11,090 nucleotides of DNA from Cerioporus squamosus (taxonomy: Eukaryota; Basidiomycota; Agaricomycetes; Polyporales; Polyporaceae), in contig JABYQS010000921.1 of NCBI GenBank assembly GCA_022592435.1, positions 1 through 11,090 of the forward strand, read 5' to 3'. Position 1 is the stretch's first letter. Each line of letters begins with the position of its first letter. A model generated the notes under the pieces. It was given only the letters and a program-made list of their open reading frames with translations. It made no database searches and was not told the origin of the DNA. Both the position numbers and the translations under genes were made by a program. Positions 1 to 7,221 of this stretch are shown piece after piece.

Positions 1-90
1 CTTTAAGTCATCAAGATGATCATGTAGAAAGTATCTCAGGCTTGTATAAGGCTATTCACCTCTTGATCATGACTCCTCTAACCTTCTTTA
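1..90. other. unassigned left edge
   Basis: No gene or clear repeat is visible. The stretch is AT-rich and contains two related TGATCAT-like words, which is too little to support a call. It lies just outside the inverted end of the candidate DNA element that follows. Confidence 0.3.
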
Positions 91-242
91 GTAGTTATGA
101 CTAGTCTTAACTGGTTATAACTGATCGTCAGTTTTGACTGGTCAAAACTGTAACTTGACTGCAGTTAGGTCAGGTCGTACTGCTGTACTACTTCCAGGCC
201 AGTCATAAGACTGAAGGACTGGTCATGTCCGACTGAGTCGTA

Positions 243-284
243 GGTCGGGTCATGGCTCTGGATGGCCGATAACCTGACCCGACC
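243..284. repeat. GC-rich inverted repeat (hairpin)
   Basis: GGTCGGGTCA at 243-252 pairs exactly with TGACCCGACC at 275-284, leaving a 22-nt loop. The right arm continues into a short GACCC tandem run ending near 293. It lies next to the left ACTGG cluster and may belong to the same element. No function is inferred. Confidence 0.5.
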
Positions 285-563
285 CGACCCAACCCTGCAG
301 CACTAATCCTATTGCTCCCACTCCCTCTGCTGCCGTGACTCCATGCATCATCCTCTGCATCCCACCCATGCCTTGAGCTCAGTCTTGCATGCCTACACCT
401 GTGCCTCCGGATGAGAACCTCTATGCAGGGTACACACCCCCAATCCAGACCACAACCCGTACTGGTCACATTGCATGCCCACCTGCAAAGTACAATCTGT
501 GAGAGCCATCTGGCTGGAATTGCGCATTTGTACCTCTCGTGCTCATCCTTGAGGAGGTGATAG

Positions 564-806
564 TGTTACGGCATGTGCGCCTAACACATGATCTCATGGC
601 TGATCCATAGACACTATTTGCTTTTGTATGCTCATGTGCTTGTTCTGGACTCTGTCCGCTCCACTTTCATTTGTTCCTAGCTTGCAGACTCTGTACTTAG
701 CACGCTGCCAGAGCTTCCTGTATCCTCGCTGAATCAATGCCGGTCCTGGTGCCCTTTCCTCGTTCCCTCACTTCTCTGCATCTTGTCTTTGACCTGCGCC
801 ATTACA
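564..806 (+). mobile_element. solo LTR, Copia-like
   Basis: A 243-bp block begins TGTTACGGC and ends GCGCCATTACA, so it has TG...CA termini and a short imperfect inverted repeat at its ends (TGTTACGGC against TGTAATGGC). The purine-rich GAGGAGGTGATAG lies directly upstream at 551-563, where the polypurine tract of a retrotransposon would sit. Directly downstream, GGTACCAGTGCAC (808-820) matches 11 of 13 bases of the initiator-tRNA primer site GGTATCAGAGCAC common in Copia elements. Having both flanks is contradictory for one solo LTR, so one of the two may be chance. No second copy is in the window, so LTR identity rests on termini only. Confidence 0.4.
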
Positions 807-1516
807 AGGTACCAGTGCACTAGCAGCATCTGGAGGAGGAAGGGAGGTTGCAGTGAGAGTGAACAAGCACAGCCTCAGATAGTGGTGTGAGGTCCCGTCA
901 AGTCCAGTTGTTGAGCCCTTTCAAAGACAACTGGTGACTGAACTGGAACTGGACTGCATCAATTTCTGAGGACTGCACTGGCACACCAGTTATTTCAAGA
1001 CTGGACCCAACTGCAGTTCAGTTCTAGTTATTACTGGTCCTCGACTGGTCAAGACTAGTTGAACTGCTCAAACAAATCCTTACACTGATCAGTTGTGTAT
1101 CATTCAAGCCTAGAAGCATCATACACTCTGCAATTAGATGTGTATAAGCATAGAACTGACAGAAGTGCTCAAGCAATCACTAGAAAATGCAGAAAATTGC
1201 TGACAAATTGTGCTAAATTGATGGGAAAATATATGATATAATGCCAGTCAGTGACTGGTCCTAACCAGTCATGAGCAGTCAGACTGGTTGCCAAGGGCAG
1301 CCATGACTGGACTGAGACTGCAACTGAACTGATGCATTAGTCCAGTCTTTGCCAGTCATAACCAGTCAAGTTACAGTCTTTTCTCTAATTATGACCAGTC
1401 GTATAACTGGACCTCACAACACTAAGCACAGGCAATCTCTATATTGGGCAGGTCAGCTGCCATTGAAGGTATATTTTGCTTACATACAGAATCAGAGTCA
1501 GTATCTGGCATTAATA

Positions 1517-1745
1517 TGTAACCTCCATTCTGGTGTTTATACCTGTTTTGGCTACTTCACTTCCTGTTTGGTCATACTTGAAGTGCTCTCCCCACCTGTG
1601 TTGTTCTTCAGTTCTTACACGAACGACACAGGTATGTCATGTCAGTGCTCTCTCCTGTATCTTAGCTAGTTCTTACAGGAACGATGCAGCTTGTGCTTGT
1701 TCATGCCTTTGTGTGATCTTCAGTGGAGCCGATGCCCGGCTTATA
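1517..1745 (+). repeat. 5' LTR of the Gypsy derivative
   Basis: It starts TGTAACCTCC and ends near GGCTTATA. By eye it matches the 3' LTR at about 89 % over ~225 aligned bases, with small gaps after GGTCATA and near TCATGTC. About 20 of 24 substitutions are transitions. Its last nucleotides (TATA) differ from the expected CA end, which the 3' copy keeps as TTACA. The 3' boundary is placed where similarity to the other copy stops. Confidence 0.75.
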
Positions 1746-2216
1746 CTTTTTTTGAACACTGTGCAAGCCCGCTTTAAACTAACCTCAAGCACGACTTCTT
1801 AAATGACCGCACCAAACATGCCATAGGCTTTCCCACCTCTGGCAGATGCCCACCTCCCTTATAACACCTGCCGAGGGCTGGCAGTTACATCAGACTCTCT
1901 CTTCCATCTTCCAGTTACTGTCACCTATCATGACATTCTCCCGTCAGCTCCAGTCTTCCCCGCTCTCACTTGCAACCCATTCAGTCGCTCGACGACAAGC
2001 TCTACAGGCTCTCTGTGCCAACTCAGAGGACACCACAATGATGTCAACCATGCTTTTGCTCAGTCCACTCACCAAGCTCCCCTCAGACATGGTGTTGTCG
2101 TCTTGTGCGTCTGACGACCTCACGGACACCCTACAAAGTGTATCAGTGATGAGACCACTGAACAACCCACTGGAGCAGTCATTGAATCCTCTGTTCTCTC
2201 TCCCAAACACCTTGAA
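1746..2216 (+). other. 5' internal region of the Gypsy derivative, coding not recognised
   Basis: This part should hold the leader and the N-terminus of Gag. An open frame of 144 codons (1846-2280) is rich in Ser, Leu and Thr, but I see no domain in it. The basidiomycete Gag N-terminus is poorly conserved, so the frame could be a Gag remnant or chance. A candidate primer-binding site was looked for just after 1745 and not found. Confidence 0.4.
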
Positions 2217-2935
2217 TTGTTGTTCCCGCTGCTTCCTTGTTCCCCTGCAATCTCGTCCTGCACCTCTTCCGTGCATATAGTCATCCCAGATACTCCACTT
2301 GTTCCTTTATATTGCCATTATTTGTCTTCTTCGCCTTCCAACTCTTCCTATGTCTTCCTGCCTTTGAACTACATGCATACAGTCATATCCAACAACAAGG
2401 CCCAAGTTCTCCACCCTGTCTTGAAGCAACCTCCCATCCTCACTCTGGGTAACTCACTCCTAAACTCATTGCTGACTGGAACAACATGTGTCAGACGTAC
2501 TTTCTGCACATGTGGTCACTCGATGAATCCAACTACATTTCTTTCATCGCCGCTGGCTTTCATCAATGAACTCCACTCGCAATTTCTCGACAACAACTGG
2601 GACCACATCATGCAAGCTCAACTCTTGCGTATGAAGATGACTTCTGGCAATGCCTTTGCCCCCTTTGTATGTGAGTCTGAACTCAAGAATGCACTTCTCG
2701 TAGGAATTCCCTCCACTACGACGATGTCACTCTGCACTCTGAAATCACCACTCGCCTTTCTGAACACCTGGAGAACATTGCCTTCTCTGACGCCATGGTC
2801 GACATCACTGACTATGGCAAATGGAAGAAGGCGATGACCAAAGACGATAAGAACTGGGTGACCAAACATGCTACTGAGACGAAGGAGATCTTGAAGCTGG
2901 CTGCCACTATGAACAAAGCGACCATCATGTTGTAA
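2217..2935 (+). pseudogene. gag: retrotransposon Gag remnant, frameshifted
   Basis: Gag-like sequence is spread over two frames. One frame carries QPPILTLGN near 2424. The second then carries ADWNNMCQTYFLH and SFIAAGF (about 2471-2563). The first returns with FINELHSQFLDNNWDHIM up to ELKNALL (about 2556-2700). The second resumes with NSLHYDDVTLHSEI and runs to TAA at 2933-2935. These pieces follow the order of the Ty3/Gypsy capsid region in basidiomycete elements (retrotransposon Gag domain). At least three frame changes, near 2460, 2560 and 2700, break the protein, so it is not functional. The last frame is the same as that of the knuckle-protease ORF downstream, consistent with an ancestral Gag-Pol fusion. 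Confidence 0.7.
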
Positions 2936-3088
2936 GTAAGTCTGGCACCTGTACGGTCCAGCGCGCGTTTCGTACTGTACAGCTCGGACACAGCCCAAAC
3001 CTTAAGTTTTGGTGGGCATCTATGGTACGCGGTAGCTAGTCATATCTTAAGTCGTTGTTCTATCCCGCCTCGCATCGTTGTCACTCGC

Positions 3089-3922
3089 TTGTGTGCCCTT
3101 AGCCTGTTTCCACACATCAAATCCCCTCCTTTGAAGATGTACTCCTCTGGCTACTCGTGGACTCCTGCTACCTCCTCCTCCTTGAAGCCCACTACCGACG
3201 ACTGTACCCCAATCCCCACTCTCATGAACAATGAGCACGCTCTTCTCCATGACCATTGCAGATGCTTCATACACAGGAAGTTCTATGCCAGTCACCAACA
3301 CAAGGACTGCCCAGACTGGCCCATTCGCCATTACAAGCCTCTGACTGCAGCCAACACCATGGCCGCTCAGAAGTGCTTCGAGGCATCCAAGAAGTCCAAG
3401 AAGGTCGCTGCCGTCTCTGTGCCCAAAGCCACCATCGAGGACGCTAACAGTGACAATGATCTCGCTTACACCCCTGTTCCTGTTGTCACTGCCATCTACT
3501 CTACCTCCATCAGAGCTCTAGGTACTGACTTGTATCACACCTGGGATTCAGAGTGCATACACCCCTCTGCTCCATCTCCTCACCTCACTTGGACTGCCCA
3601 CGTCAATTCGTCCACCTCTCATTCTCCTGAGATTGAAGCAATGATTGACTCTGGCACCACAGTGAATCTTATTAGTGAAGCTTCTGTTCAAGCACACAAC
3701 CTTCATGTTGTTCCCTGCTTTGTGTCCATGCAACTGTTGTCTTCTCTCCACAAAGAGTCCACATTCTCTATTCACACTCCCTGTTCTTTATGTTATGTTT
3801 CCCTCCTCCGTTTCCGCTCTCTCTCCCTCCTCAGTCGTCATTCTTGGAGGATGGGGAGGAGTGTAATCCCCATTCTGGGGTTTACATCCATTTTGGCTAC
3901 TTCACTTCCTGTTCGGTCATAG
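3089..3922 (+). pseudogene. zinc knuckle plus aspartyl protease fragment of Gag-Pol
   Basis: This open frame of 277 codons keeps two landmarks. Near residue 59 a zinc-knuckle-like motif reads C-x2-H-x6-H-x4-C (CFIHRKFYASHQHKDC). Basidiomycete Gypsy elements usually have Cys at the second ligand, so the His may be a mutation. A basic linker follows (SKKSKK near 100-105). Near residue 187, EIEAMIDSGTTVNLI contains the D-S-G active-site triad of retropepsins, with the hydrophobic run expected after it. Similarity ends near residue 210. After that, Ser/Leu-rich sequence runs through the polypurine tract into the 3' LTR, which shows that the rest of pol was deleted. Another frame reads LSPSSVVILGGWGGV into the tract and may be the old Pol C-terminus. 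Confidence 0.72.
3846..3861 (+). promoter_or_regulatory. polypurine tract of the Gypsy derivative
   Basis: GGAGGATGGGGAGGAG, all purine except one T, ends at the base before the TGTAAT start of the 3' LTR. This is the canonical position of the plus-strand priming site for reverse transcription, and it fixes the element's orientation as plus. Confidence 0.75.
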
Positions 3923-4073
3923 GTGACTTGAAGTGCTCTCCCCACCTGTGTCGTTCTTCAGTCCTTACATGAATGACACAGTTATGTCATGTCGTGCTCT
4001 CTCCTGTATCTTAGCTAGTTCTTACATGAATGATGCTGCTTGTGCTTGTCCACGCCTTCATATGATCTTCAGT
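3862..4073 (+). repeat. 3' LTR, first part (interrupted)
   Basis: It starts TGTAATCCCC directly after the polypurine tract and matches 1517-1726 through CTTCAGT. Similarity then stops at an insertion. The rest of the LTR, GTGGAGCCGATGCTCGGCTT and a few more bases, resumes at 5321. Confidence 0.78.
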
Positions 4074-5319
4074 CATCAGGAAAAGGGCACTTCCTGGCCG
4101 TGTCTTGGTGTCTTGATTTGTCTGGTCCTGGCTTGGAGCGACTGGATCATACTTTCGTCATTAGATCTGCTTGTTCAGGCTTGGGCGACAACTTGCAATG
4201 AGGACAAGTGGCAGACTTTGCATGTAGCGCCGAGGAGAGCTCAAGGAAATCTGGTGAAGTCATATGTTGACAATTGTTTATATAGGGCATCTGTACTGTA
4301 TCGTCAACTCCGAGTCCTGCAATCCAATGTCTCTTGTCTTTGTTGAATGTTCCATCACAGTCCCCTGCACGTCAATTGACCCTGCTACATAAGTCCTCTC
4401 TACTGTGTCACCTCAGCCTGCAGTCATCTACTCCGACATCCTCTTTTGTTCGAGTTCAACAGTGCCAGTGGCCACGTCATCTGAATCTGTGCCCGTATTG
4501 ACTCCGAGTTGGACGACAGATTTTGGCCCTTGTACTCATCGACCTGCGGAGGGCATGGATAAGCTTGGTATGCTCCATGTGCTAGGAGGTAGGGCGCACA
4601 TTGCTGGAGGACGATGGAAGGGGGATGTGTCCCGTGGTCTTGGAGAACGATCTGATAAGTCATATTTGCTTCACCTGACACCTCCAAGACTTGATGGAAA
4701 GTCAGTCTGAGCAGCGGCAGATATACGGGAGCTCATTTGCTGCCATCTGAAGTTCAAGCCAACATCCCCACATCCACCACAACAGAGAATCTATTCACTT
4801 CATGTGCAGCTGCACACCATGCGAGCGCTGCTTTGCAGTTGTCTGCACTCACACAGAGGTATGTATCCCATGTTCTTCTTTGACCCGGATTGCGTGGAGC
4901 ATCGCAGATGTGCATGCGAGGCGGTGGGGTAGAGTTAGTGCTGGTACAGAGGGTGGTGGTGGAGATGGGGTGAGGCCGGGATGTGTGATTAATGCAGAGG
5001 CATGTCAATGGCGCCATGCATTGGAGTGCTGCCAGTAGTGATGATAGTGACAGGCTTGACAATGATGAGGACGTGTTGTTTAGCAGCAGCAGTATGTCGG
5101 TGCACAGACCTCAACTTGCACCTTGGACGTCTGCGTCTTCCAGTATTCGTAGTACTTAGGCTGTCTTACTTGTACTTTGGTATGACTTGGACATGTTTTA
5201 ACTAAGAGAAGGGACCTTCTGTCGTAAGACATCTGAAATCATCTGAGGAGGTCTGAGCAAGAGCTAGTAAGTGTCTCCAAGTGTCCCCAGAGAATGTGCC
5301 CTATCCTGTCATCCTGATG
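4074..5319. mobile_element. 1,246-bp insertion in the 3' LTR, putative DNA transposon
   Basis: Comparison with the uninterrupted 5' LTR shows an insertion flanked by AGT (4071-4073 and 5320-5322), where the 5' LTR has a single AGT. The insert begins CATCAGGA and ends TCCTGATG, an exact 8-bp inverted repeat. Further in, imperfect similarity continues (AGGGCAC near 4084-4090, and its complement at 5297-5303). A 3-bp duplication with inverted ends fits a cut-and-paste transposon; CMC, PIF/Harbinger and Academ groups can give 3-bp sites, but the ends match none I know. No transposase is visible. The insert contains a TATA-like box (TTTATATAGGG near 4277) and short open frames without recognisable domains. 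An alternative is a longer LTR with a deletion in the 5' copy. Confidence 0.6.
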
Positions 5320-5343
5320 AGTGGAGCCGATGCTCGGCTTACA
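5320..5343 (+). repeat. 3' LTR, terminal part after the insertion
   Basis: Twenty-three of 25 bases from AGTGGAGCCGATG onward match 1722-1746 of the 5' LTR, and the segment ends TTACA, giving the LTR TG...CA termini. Similarity stops here, as expected where the 3' copy meets flanking DNA. Confidence 0.65.
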
Positions 5344-5401
5344 CAGTATCAGTAATGCCCTGAATAGGTGAAGGCTTAGAAATTGGATTACCGAAGGTAA
5401 A

Positions 5402-5612
5402 CTCACAGTAGGCATACCCGCATTTTGGATGGGCCAAAAGGCATGACATATCAGCCGCACGAGTAAGTATACCTTGTGTCTTGTTTCAGAGCGCAACTGG
5501 CCAAAAGGTTTCCTTGTCGCCTGAAACCTGGCTAAAGGGTAACCTCGTGCGGCATCTTTTTGCACATTGGCATGCCTTTTGTCCCATTCAAAACACTGTG
5601 ATGCCTGCAGTG
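5402..5612. repeat. degenerate fold-back repeat
   Basis: GCCGCACGAG (5454-5463) pairs exactly with CTCGTGCGGC (5544-5553), and CAAAAGGCATG (5435-5445) pairs with CATGCCTTTTG (5571-5581). Weaker pairing continues outward (CATTTTGGATGGG with CCCATTCAAAAC, and AGGCAT with ATGCCT). The arms are roughly 60 bp with many mismatches, around an 80-bp spacer. This looks like an old inverted-repeat element. Its true ends and target site are no longer clear. The rest of 5344-5673 shows nothing else. Confidence 0.45.
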
Positions 5613-5675
5613 ACATGTATTTCCATCTAAAACTTTTCATATAACTTCTTCAAGATACTTGCCCTAATGGATGTA

Positions 5676-5942
5676 CTGTACCATTTGGAATGGTTCAACC
5701 AGGCCTGTGACCTGTGACAGACCGATTTTGGTGAACAAATTCGACCAGCCGGCCAGTGACCTGTGACACCAGCCAAATTTCAACCAAATCTAGGGCGCGT
5801 GAAGTGCGCTGGCCCCCCAATGGCACAAGCGCCTGGAGGGCGGGTTCAACCAGCCTTCTGGTGACCTGTGACATCATCCCGAAGTTCAACCATATCGGGG
5901 CCCTGTGACCCGTGACTGGTCAAACCATTTCAAATGGTACAG
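5676..5942. mobile_element. MITE A, TA-flanked, with GTGACCTGTGAC modules
   Basis: Terminal inverted repeats of 27 bp (24 matches) begin CTGTACCATTTG at 5676 and end at 5942. Each outer end is bordered by TA (5674-5675 and 5943-5944), the target duplication of the Tc1/mariner group. The inside has no coding potential but four copies of a composite unit: TTCRACCA followed some 5-12 nt later by GTGACCTGTGAC. The second half of the unit is at 5707-5718, 5756-5767, 5861-5872 and, with one change, 5905-5916, all in the same direction. The terminal repeats also contain a near-palindrome (CCATTTGGAATGG, CCATTTCAAATGG). Size, ends and lack of a transposase fit a miniature inverted-repeat element mobilised by another element's transposase. 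Confidence 0.75.
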
Positions 5943-5944
5943 TA

Positions 5945-6167
5945 TAACCCTTCTGAGACTCCCTACACAAGACATTCCTTGATGTTTCCCGCATTGGAAA
6001 CACAGTCTATATACCCTTGTGAAAAACAACATCATCATCATTTTGCAGGATATCAGCAGTGAGCAAAGGATGCGGATGTTGCACATCAGGGAATGCTCAT
6101 TTATCTGTCGCTACCGTCCCGTGCCGACTAGAGCCCCGGAGCCATGGAGATCCCCCCCCCCCCCATA
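5945..6167. other. spacer between the two miniature elements
   Basis: No gene is recognised. Visible items are a small hairpin GTTTCC-CGCATT-GGAAAC (about 5986-6003), an inverted pair CATTCCTTGATGT / ACATCAGGGAATG (near 5974 and 6083, one mismatch), an ATC triplet run near 6030, and a run of 13 C at 6152-6164. The poly-C run is prone to length errors in sequencing. Confidence 0.4.
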
Positions 6168-6169
6168 TA

Positions 6170-6413
6170 CTGTAGAGTTTCGACCGATGTGGTGCAGGCC
6201 CCAGCAGGGTGTGACCTGTAACCACCCACAGTCGCCGGAGCGGAGCAGAGGCGCCCAAAATTTGCCTGATTTGGCCTGCTAAACACCCAAAAACCAAGCC
6301 AAAATGCGAAAATGGGGGCCCCAAAGGGGCCATGACCTGTGACCTACAGCACGATGCGGTGCGGCGGAGGTCCCTGTGACCTGTGACGCGCTGCATCGGT
6401 TGAAACTCTACAG
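6170..6413. mobile_element. MITE B, TA-flanked, related to MITE A
   Basis: Terminal inverted repeats of 20 bp differ at one position (CTGTAGAGTTTC... at 6170-6189 and its complement at 6394-6413). TA borders both ends (6168-6169 and 6414-6415). It shares with MITE A the first five bases CTGTA, the nearby TTTCRACC word and the internal GTGACCTGTGAC motif, here at 6211-6222 and 6332-6343 (one change each) and 6376-6387 (exact). A short palindrome GGCCCC-AAA-GGGGCC lies at 6317-6331. There is no coding capacity. The shared features suggest the two elements use the same or related transposase. Confidence 0.75.
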
Positions 6414-6488
6414 TAGCTGGAGATTGTGATCTCTGTCCTTCTCCAGCTAGAAATGCTCATCTCCGTCCAGAGAGCCTGTCTCCATCTA

Positions 6489-6900
6489 GGGACCATCACA
6501 AGTGACCCACGGGTATTGTGGGTGCCTGCAGTCTAGAGCTCGTCGAGAGCTTTCCAACGACACCAAGATCATGCAAAATGGATAAGAATTGAGGGAGATA
6601 TGAGCTGCACAAGATCACAAAGTTTCAGGGGTGCTTGATGAAAACTCCAGTCTAGGTGGAAGTAAGACCATCAAAGGCCGCTGATGGGTGCCCACGGGTA
6701 CCCGTTTGCACGCCGGCACACTGTGACTTGCGCCAAGGTTGGAGTTTTCATCAAGCACCCCTGAAACTTTGTGATCTTGTGCAGCTCATATCTCCCTCAA
6801 TTCTTATCCGTTTTGCATGATCTTGGTGTCGTTGGAAAGCTCTCGACGAGCTCTACACTGCAGGCGCCCACAATACCCGTGGGTCACTCGTGACGGTCCC
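6489..6900. mobile_element. 412-bp fold-back element with 161-bp arms
   Basis: The left arm (6489-6649) and right arm (6740-6900) are inverted copies with about 5 differences in 161 bp, by eye about 97 % identical. The loop is 90 bp (6650-6739). The termini read GGGACC...GGTCCC and each is bordered by TA (6487-6488 and 6901-6902), suggesting a TA target site as in Tc1/mariner-type elements. No open frame of note is inside. Such a long perfect-like stem would form a stable hairpin if transcribed and could feed small-RNA silencing; that is inference. The close match of the arms means recent insertion or ongoing homogenisation. The 73 bp before it (6416-6488) shows nothing recognisable. Confidence 0.85.
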
Positions 6901-6937
6901 TATAGACTCCATCTTCAATGCAGCAATGAGCATGCAC

Positions 6938-7221
6938 ATGAGAGCACTATAAGAACACTTGTGGAATTGCCCCGCCTTTAGTGCGCACCAAGGAATTCAC
7001 CCAATTTGATCAGGCAGCTCAGAATATGACCGGAAAGATGGGCTATCAGGTGAGACCTGCACGTTGTTTGTTTCCGTATTCCGTCACACTAACACTCTCA
7101 AACCTCGCAGGAATAGGTGGACATCACTAATATACTCATGCAGCGAGCTTTTGCAGCACGAACAAGCCTTGTGCATCCATCACAAGATGATGAAGTCCCA
7201 GTACACTCAGTGGGCGTCTGA
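6938..7221 (+). pseudogene. possible spliced gene remnant, function unknown
   Basis: An open frame ending in EFTQFDQAAQNMTGKMGYQ reaches a good fungal donor GTGAG at 7050. The candidate intron has a branch-like ACTAAC (near 7088) and ends at CAG 7108-7110 or TAG 7114-7116. Use of the second acceptor keeps frame for about 34 more codons (VDITNILMQRAFAARTSLVH) before a TGA near 7220. I recognise no family. It lies between the fold-back element and the zinc-finger gene and could be a 3' fragment of a transposon or host gene cut by insertions. The short length and lack of a start argue against a working gene. Confidence 0.25.

Larger units (their letters stand above)
91..1409. mobile_element. candidate old DNA transposon with ACTGG motif clusters
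   Basis: The short word ACTGG or its complement CCAGT is strongly clustered: four copies in 110-222, nine in 904-1048 and ten in 1244-1410, where well under one per cluster is expected by chance. The outer clusters are partly inverted copies of each other. A 15-bp word, ACTGTAACTTGACTG at 147-161, recurs as its exact reverse complement at 1363-1377, and weaker similarity extends outward (AGTTATGACTAGTC near 92 against the complement of 1393-1408). Arrays of short subterminal repeats inside inverted ends are typical of several eukaryotic DNA transposon superfamilies, where they bind transposase. No transposase is visible, so this would be a non-autonomous or internally deleted copy. Exact ends and a target duplication were not found. 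The superfamily is unknown. Confidence 0.45.
1517..5343 (+). mobile_element. Ty3/Gypsy retrotransposon derivative lacking most of pol
   Basis: Two related direct repeats (1517-1745 and 3862-4073 plus 5320-5343) flank a region that encodes, in order, a broken Gag, a zinc knuckle and a retroviral-type aspartyl protease, and ends in a purine-rich tract touching the 3' repeat. That order is the 5' half of a Ty3/Gypsy element. Reverse transcriptase, RNase H and integrase, normally about 3 kb after the protease, are absent: only ~200 bp separate the protease motif from the polypurine tract. The element therefore cannot move by itself. No clear 5-bp target duplication is seen (TAATA before 1517 against CAGTA after 5343), and no convincing primer-binding site follows the 5' LTR. 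The 3' LTR is interrupted by another insertion. Confidence 0.8.

Noticed and set aside
275..293. GACCC tandem run resembling a telomere-like repeat
   Set aside because: Only about three units, with the wrong unit for fungal TTAGGG-type telomeres; it is better explained as one arm of the local hairpin.
2932..3105. GTAAGT at 2932 as an intron donor joining Gag to the knuckle ORF
   Set aside because: Both sides are already in the same frame and the Gag is degraded; a stop mutation and decay are a simpler reading than a spliced retrotransposon.
4754..5062. Overlapping open frames on both strands inside the LTR insertion
   Set aside because: About 100 codons or fewer, no domain, stops in every frame nearby; not enough for a gene call.
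5463..5489. GTAAGT...TTTCAG looking like an intron
   Set aside because: At 27 nt it is too short for a fungal intron, and it lies in the spacer of a fold-back with no coding sequence around it.
5694..5900. GGTTCAACC words resembling a tRNA B box or SINE promoter
   Set aside because: They lack the trailing CC of the B box, no A box lies upstream and no cloverleaf can be drawn; they are part of the MITE A repeated unit.
5676..6413. Repeated 12-mers with spacers, considered as a CRISPR-like array
   Set aside because: Spacing is irregular, the copies fall in two separate TA-flanked elements, and the host is a eukaryote.
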